A program made the position numbers and the translations under genes. This document shows, in pieces, positions 30,896 through 33,714 of a stretch of 33,714 nucleotides of DNA. Source of the stretch: Candidatus Kuenenia stuttgartensis. Lineage in GTDB: Bacteria > Gemmatimonadota > Gemmatimonadetes > Gemmatimonadales > Gemmatimonadaceae. Under the pieces are notes generated by a model. That model did no database searches. It saw only the letters and a program-made list of their open reading frames with translations, and was not told the origin of the DNA. The stretch spans positions 1-33,714 of the forward strand of contig CALQGY020000031.1 in the NCBI GenBank assembly GCA_943330235.2, given 5' to 3'. How positions within the stretch are numbered: position 1 is the first letter of the stretch; each line of letters begins with the position of its first letter.

Positions 30896-31741
30896 ATGCG
30901 AAACGGTGGGGAGGCTGATCGTCTGAACCGCGCTCCCGACGATCGGGTGCGCCCGTTTGGGGTATCGGCGTACGGCGAGGTGCGCATCGCGGCGGTCATT
31001 ACGGCCCGGAACGAAGCCGGTACTATCGCCGAGGTGGTGCGATGCACCGCCGCCCATGTGCATGAGGTGCTGGTCATGGACGGCCAGTCGCTCGATGAGA
31101 CCGCCGCGCGGGCCGAGGCCGCCGGGGCCCGCGTCATTCGCGACACCGGACGGGGAAAAGGCGCAGCCATCCGTCAGAGTCTCGCCGCCACGACGGCCGA
31201 CATCGTCGTCTTTCTCGATGCCGACGGCTCACACGATCCGGCCGACATCCCCGCGCTGGTCCGCCCGGTCCTGGAGCGGCGCGCCGAACTGTGCGTCGGC
31301 AGTCGCTTCTCGGGCGGCACGGATGAGCTCTCGGTCACGGTCAGTCAGCTCGTCCGCACCATCGGGAACGTGGCGATGAACATCGCCATCAACACGCGCT
31401 TTGGTGTCGCGCTGACGGATACGCTGAACGGATTCCGGGCGGTACGTCGCACGGTCGCGTTGGAAGTGCAGCTGCAGGAGAACCGTCACACCATCGAGCA
31501 GGAGATGGTGATGAAGGTGCTGTCGTACGGCTACCGGGTGGTCAACCGGCCCACGCACGAATATTCGCGACGGTTCGGCACCAGCCATATTGCCGTATGG
31601 CGCGAGTGGCCGTCGTTCGTGCGCTGCGTGGTGGTGAACATCTTCCGTCCCATGCGGGCGGGCGCCCTGCCGGCCGCCGAGCGCGGTCCGGACGATGACG
31701 CGCACTCGGCCGTGAAGACTTGGATGCAGGGCGACGCATGA
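30896..31741 (+). CDS. family 2 glycosyltransferase, polyprenyl-phosphate sugar synthase-like
   Basis: A 281-residue GT-A enzyme without transmembrane helices. It has the nucleotide-sugar fold start 'VRIAAVITARNEAGTIAEVV', the 'VLVMDGQSLDETA' strand, 'RGKGAAIRQSL', the metal-binding DxD in 'VVFLDADGSHDP', and the acceptor region 'GSRFSGGTDE' and 'TDTLNGFRAVRR', then 'EQEMVMKVLSYGYRVVNRPTHEYSRRFGTSHIAVWREW'. This order is that of dolichol-phosphate mannose synthase and related polyprenyl-phosphate glycosyltransferases, which make the lipid-linked sugar donor used by GT39 enzymes. The next gene is GT39-like and overlaps by 4 bp (ATGA), so the two probably make and use the same lipid-linked sugar. 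The sugar is not determinable. Confidence 0.9.
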   Translation: MRNGGEADRLNRAPDDRVRPFGVSAYGEVRIAAVITARNEAGTIAEVVRCTAAHVHEVLVMDGQSLDETAARAEAAGARVIRDTGRGKGAAIRQSLAATTADIVVFLDADGSHDPADIPALVRPVLERRAELCVGSRFSGGTDELSVTVSQLVRTIGNVAMNIAINTRFGVALTDTLNGFRAVRRTVALEVQLQENRHTIEQEMVMKVLSYGYRVVNRPTHEYSRRFGTSHIAVWREWPSFVRCVVVNIFRPMRAGALPAAERGPDDDAHSAVKTWMQGDA

Positions 31742-33597
31742 GACGCGATCGCGCCGCGCTGGTGGGTGGCGCCGTCGTGATTGCCCTCTGCGCCCTGTTC
31801 ATGCCGTCGGCCTGGTATGACGCGCTGCCGCGGCAGGCGGAGATGCCACCGCGGCCCATGAGCGGCGTGCTGCTGTTCCGCCTGCTGCTGGCGTTCGAGG
31901 CGGCGGTGCTGACCATCGCGGCGGTGGCCGGGTGGCGCTATGTGCGTGGTCCGTCGCTGGACGCGATGGTGCCGGGGCTCGGTGATCGCGAGGAGGCCGG
32001 CGATCTGTCGGCCCGACAGGCCACGTGGTGGGGGGCGCTGATCACCCTGCTGGCGATCGCGCTGCGCCTGTATCACGCCGACGCCGAGTTGTGGCTGGAT
32101 GAGATTACGCCGCTGCTCGACTACGGCGGGTTGTCGGTGCCCGCGGTCATCGGTACGTACCTGCGTTCCAACAACCATTTGCTGAACACGCTGCTCATCA
32201 AGGGCATGGTGGCCGCGTTCGGCGAGCAGGCGTGGTCGGTGCGCGTGCCGGCCATCGCGTTTGGCGTCGCCGCGGTACCGCTGGTGTACGGGTGCGCGCG
32301 CGTGGTGTTGTCGCGGCGCGCGTCGCTGTGCGCCGCGTTGTTGCTGGCGGTGTCGTACCATCACATCTTTTTTTCGCAGAATGCGCGCGGCTACACCGCG
32401 TATCTGTGCTGGGCGTTACTGGGCACGCGCGCGCTCATCGATGCGTTGCGCCATGATCGTCGGCGGTCGTGGGCGCTCTTCGTGGTGGCGACGGTGCTTG
32501 GCTTTGCGGCGCTGCTGCATGCGGCGTTCGTGTTCGCGGCGCAGGGGCTGGTGGCCTTGGGCGTGGTGTGGCAGGTGCGCGCACAGGGCGGCGACGCGGT
32601 GGCGCGGTGGCGTCGGGTCCTGGTGGTGTTCGCCATCGCGGGCTTGGTCAGTCTGCAGCTGTACGCCATCGCGTTGCCCGATGTGCTGGTGGTCATCTCC
32701 AGCGTCTACAAGCTGCAGAGCACGGGCTTCGTGTTCTTCTCGGGCGAGTTTGCGCGGGAGATGCTGCGCGGCCTGAGCGACGGCTTCGGTGGCGCGGCGC
32801 GCGTGGCCGCCGTGCCCGTGCTACTGGTGGCGGCGGCGGGCTTTCTGGCCCTGCTGCGGCGTTCGTGGGTGCTGGCGGCGATGCTCGTGTTGCCGGGCGT
32901 GCTCACCGGCACGTTTCTCGTGGTGCGTGGGCTCACCGTCTCGCCCCGGTTCTTTCTGCTCTGGTTGCCGCTGACGGCGATCACGGCCGTCGTGGCCCTC
33001 GACGCGGCCATCGAGGCGATGCGTGGACACTTCCGTGGACACTTCCGTGGACACTTCCGCGGACGACTCCGCGGACGACTCCGCGGACGACTCGGCGAAC
33101 GTCTGTGCGAGTCGCCGGCGCTCGCGCAACGCGTGCTGGTGGGGAGCGTGGCCGGCATGGCGCTCCTGTCGCTGGCTTCGCTGCAGCGCTACTACGCCAT
33201 TCCCAAGCAGCCGTACCGCGAGGCGATTGCGTACATCGAGCAGCATCGCGCGCCGGCCGATCCGGTGATCGTGCTGTATCTGGGCGAGTTCGGCGTGCGG
33301 TATCACGGTGCGCGGATGGGAGCGCCGCTCGAGTCGCGCTACCACTTCGTCCGGACGATGCCGGCGCTGGAGGCGGTGATGGCGTCGCGTGGCACCGGGC
33401 ACGTGTGGGTGCTGACGACGTTCGAACGCGCGCTCCGCATGGACCTCCCCGACATCGATGGGCGTCTGCGGCGCGACTGGGTGGAGCGGGCGCTGTTTCC
33501 CGGCACCATCGGTGACGGGGGCGTTCGGGTGTGGACGGAGGCGAACGGGAGCGCCGACACCCTGCCGGCCGCACGGCAGGCACCGCCGCGGCGCTGA
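31738..33597 (+). CDS. GT39-like polytopic membrane glycosyltransferase
   Basis: Length 619 residues from ATG 31738, overlapping the GT2 stop. About eleven to twelve transmembrane helices are visible. The first large periplasmic loop has 'RLYHADAELWLDEITPLLDYGG', with the Asp-Glu pair typical of protein mannosyltransferase/ArnT-type enzymes, and 'FFSQNARGYTAYL' matches the conserved Arg-Tyr region of the family. The enzyme should transfer a sugar from a polyprenyl phosphate to a periplasmic acceptor such as lipid, polysaccharide or protein; the upstream GT2 would make the donor. A loop at residues 429-452 consists of three RGHF and three RGRL repeats, followed by another transmembrane helix (VLVGSVAGMALLSLASL) and a C-terminal soluble domain of ~150 residues. 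Specific product unknown. Confidence 0.88.
   Translation: MRRDRAALVGGAVVIALCALFMPSAWYDALPRQAEMPPRPMSGVLLFRLLLAFEAAVLTIAAVAGWRYVRGPSLDAMVPGLGDREEAGDLSARQATWWGALITLLAIALRLYHADAELWLDEITPLLDYGGLSVPAVIGTYLRSNNHLLNTLLIKGMVAAFGEQAWSVRVPAIAFGVAAVPLVYGCARVVLSRRASLCAALLLAVSYHHIFFSQNARGYTAYLCWALLGTRALIDALRHDRRRSWALFVVATVLGFAALLHAAFVFAAQGLVALGVVWQVRAQGGDAVARWRRVLVVFAIAGLVSLQLYAIALPDVLVVISSVYKLQSTGFVFFSGEFAREMLRGLSDGFGGAARVAAVPVLLVAAAGFLALLRRSWVLAAMLVLPGVLTGTFLVVRGLTVSPRFFLLWLPLTAITAVVALDAAIEAMRGHFRGHFRGHFRGRLRGRLRGRLGERLCESPALAQRVLVGSVAGMALLSLASLQRYYAIPKQPYREAIAYIEQHRAPADPVIVLYLGEFGVRYHGARMGAPLESRYHFVRTMPALEAVMASRGTGHVWVLTTFERALRMDLPDIDGRLRRDWVERALFPGTIGDGGVRVWTEANGSADTLPAARQAPPRR
33022..33093 (+). repeat. 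12-bp tandem repeats: RGHF x3 then RGRL x3
   Basis: Three exact copies of cgtggacacttc are followed by three exact copies of cgcggacgactc, in frame. They lie in the loop between two transmembrane helices of the GT39-like enzyme and put nine Arg and three His beside the membrane. Confidence 0.95.
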
Positions 33598-33672
33598 CGG
33601 CCGGTCGCGCCCGCCGCGACACGATGGCGGCGCCGTGCGAGGCGCCGTCCGCGAGGCGCCTTACGCGAGCGC
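33598..33672. terminator. intergenic stretch with GGCGCC hairpins, possible terminator
   Basis: Between the stop of the GT39-like gene and a probable convergent gene end, ggcgcc occurs at 33629-33634, 33641-33646 and 33655-33660; any two can pair as hairpins. No T-run follows, so termination is only suggested by position. Confidence 0.3.
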
Positions 33673-33714
33673 TCAGGCCGCTGGGGTCAGCCGCTGCGGC
33701 AGCCAGTCCAGCCA
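33673..33714 (-). CDS. probable 3' end of a minus-strand gene (13 codons plus stop)
   Basis: On the minus strand the last bases read WLDWLPQRLTPAA and then TGA. The composition is protein-like and the position, convergent with the glycosyltransferase genes, is reasonable, but the fragment is too short for any family call. Confidence 0.4.
   Translation of the reverse strand, partial: WLDWLPQRLTPAA

Overview
The window is about 33.7 kb of very GC-rich bacterial chromosome with dense genes, many secreted or outer-membrane products, Tat-type signal peptides, a TonB receptor and a Ser/Thr kinase. Genes often abut or overlap by 4 bp. This fits a Gram-negative environmental bacterium, and the overall style (large S9 peptidase, Reg_prop hybrid kinase, lipoproteins, Ala/Pro/Gly-rich linkers) suggests Gemmatimonadota. 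That assignment is inference; no rRNA or other phylogenetic marker is present. I see no tRNA, rRNA, insertion sequence, prophage or CRISPR array.

Layout. (1) 3-5879, plus strand: the C-terminal end of a membrane Ser/Thr kinase, a CsgG-like lipoprotein, a probable outer-membrane barrel and a large beta-propeller lipoprotein, ending at a strong bidirectional hairpin (5919-5958). (2) 5996-9136, minus: secreted S9 prolyl-oligopeptidase-type peptidase; diverging from it, a Tat-exported sarcosine-oxidase-like flavoenzyme (9287-10549). (3) 10577-11491, minus: small outer-membrane barrel protein; diverging from it, a giant hybrid sensor kinase (11598-15392) followed at 10 bp by a GlcD-type FAD oxidase (15403-16773). 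(4) 21898-16829, minus: a Met/His/Cys-rich small exported protein, a TonB-dependent receptor, a TlpA/ResA thioredoxin lipoprotein and an Asp-box propeller with a four-cysteine site. I read this as a candidate metal (probably copper) handling module. (5) 22071-22898, plus: Tat-exported S51 peptidase. (6) 30758-22920, minus: a tight five-gene cluster of barrel protein, His-rich helical protein, small lipoprotein, Ig-like-repeat lipoprotein and a complete family B DNA polymerase. (7) 30896-33597, plus: a GT2 glycosyltransferase overlapping a GT39-like membrane glycosyltransferase; the last 42 bases are probably the 3' end of a minus-strand gene.

The most unusual signal is not a single gene. At least five unrelated exported proteins carry short in-frame tandem repeats (mostly 12 bp, four residues ending in or containing Arg) immediately before the hydrophobic core of the signal peptide, and a sixth set sits in a loop before a transmembrane helix of the GT39-like enzyme. 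Good Shine-Dalgarno sequences show that at least two of these repeat tracts are translated from their first codon. The repeats look like in-frame, slippage-prone DNA that tunes the positive charge next to membrane segments.
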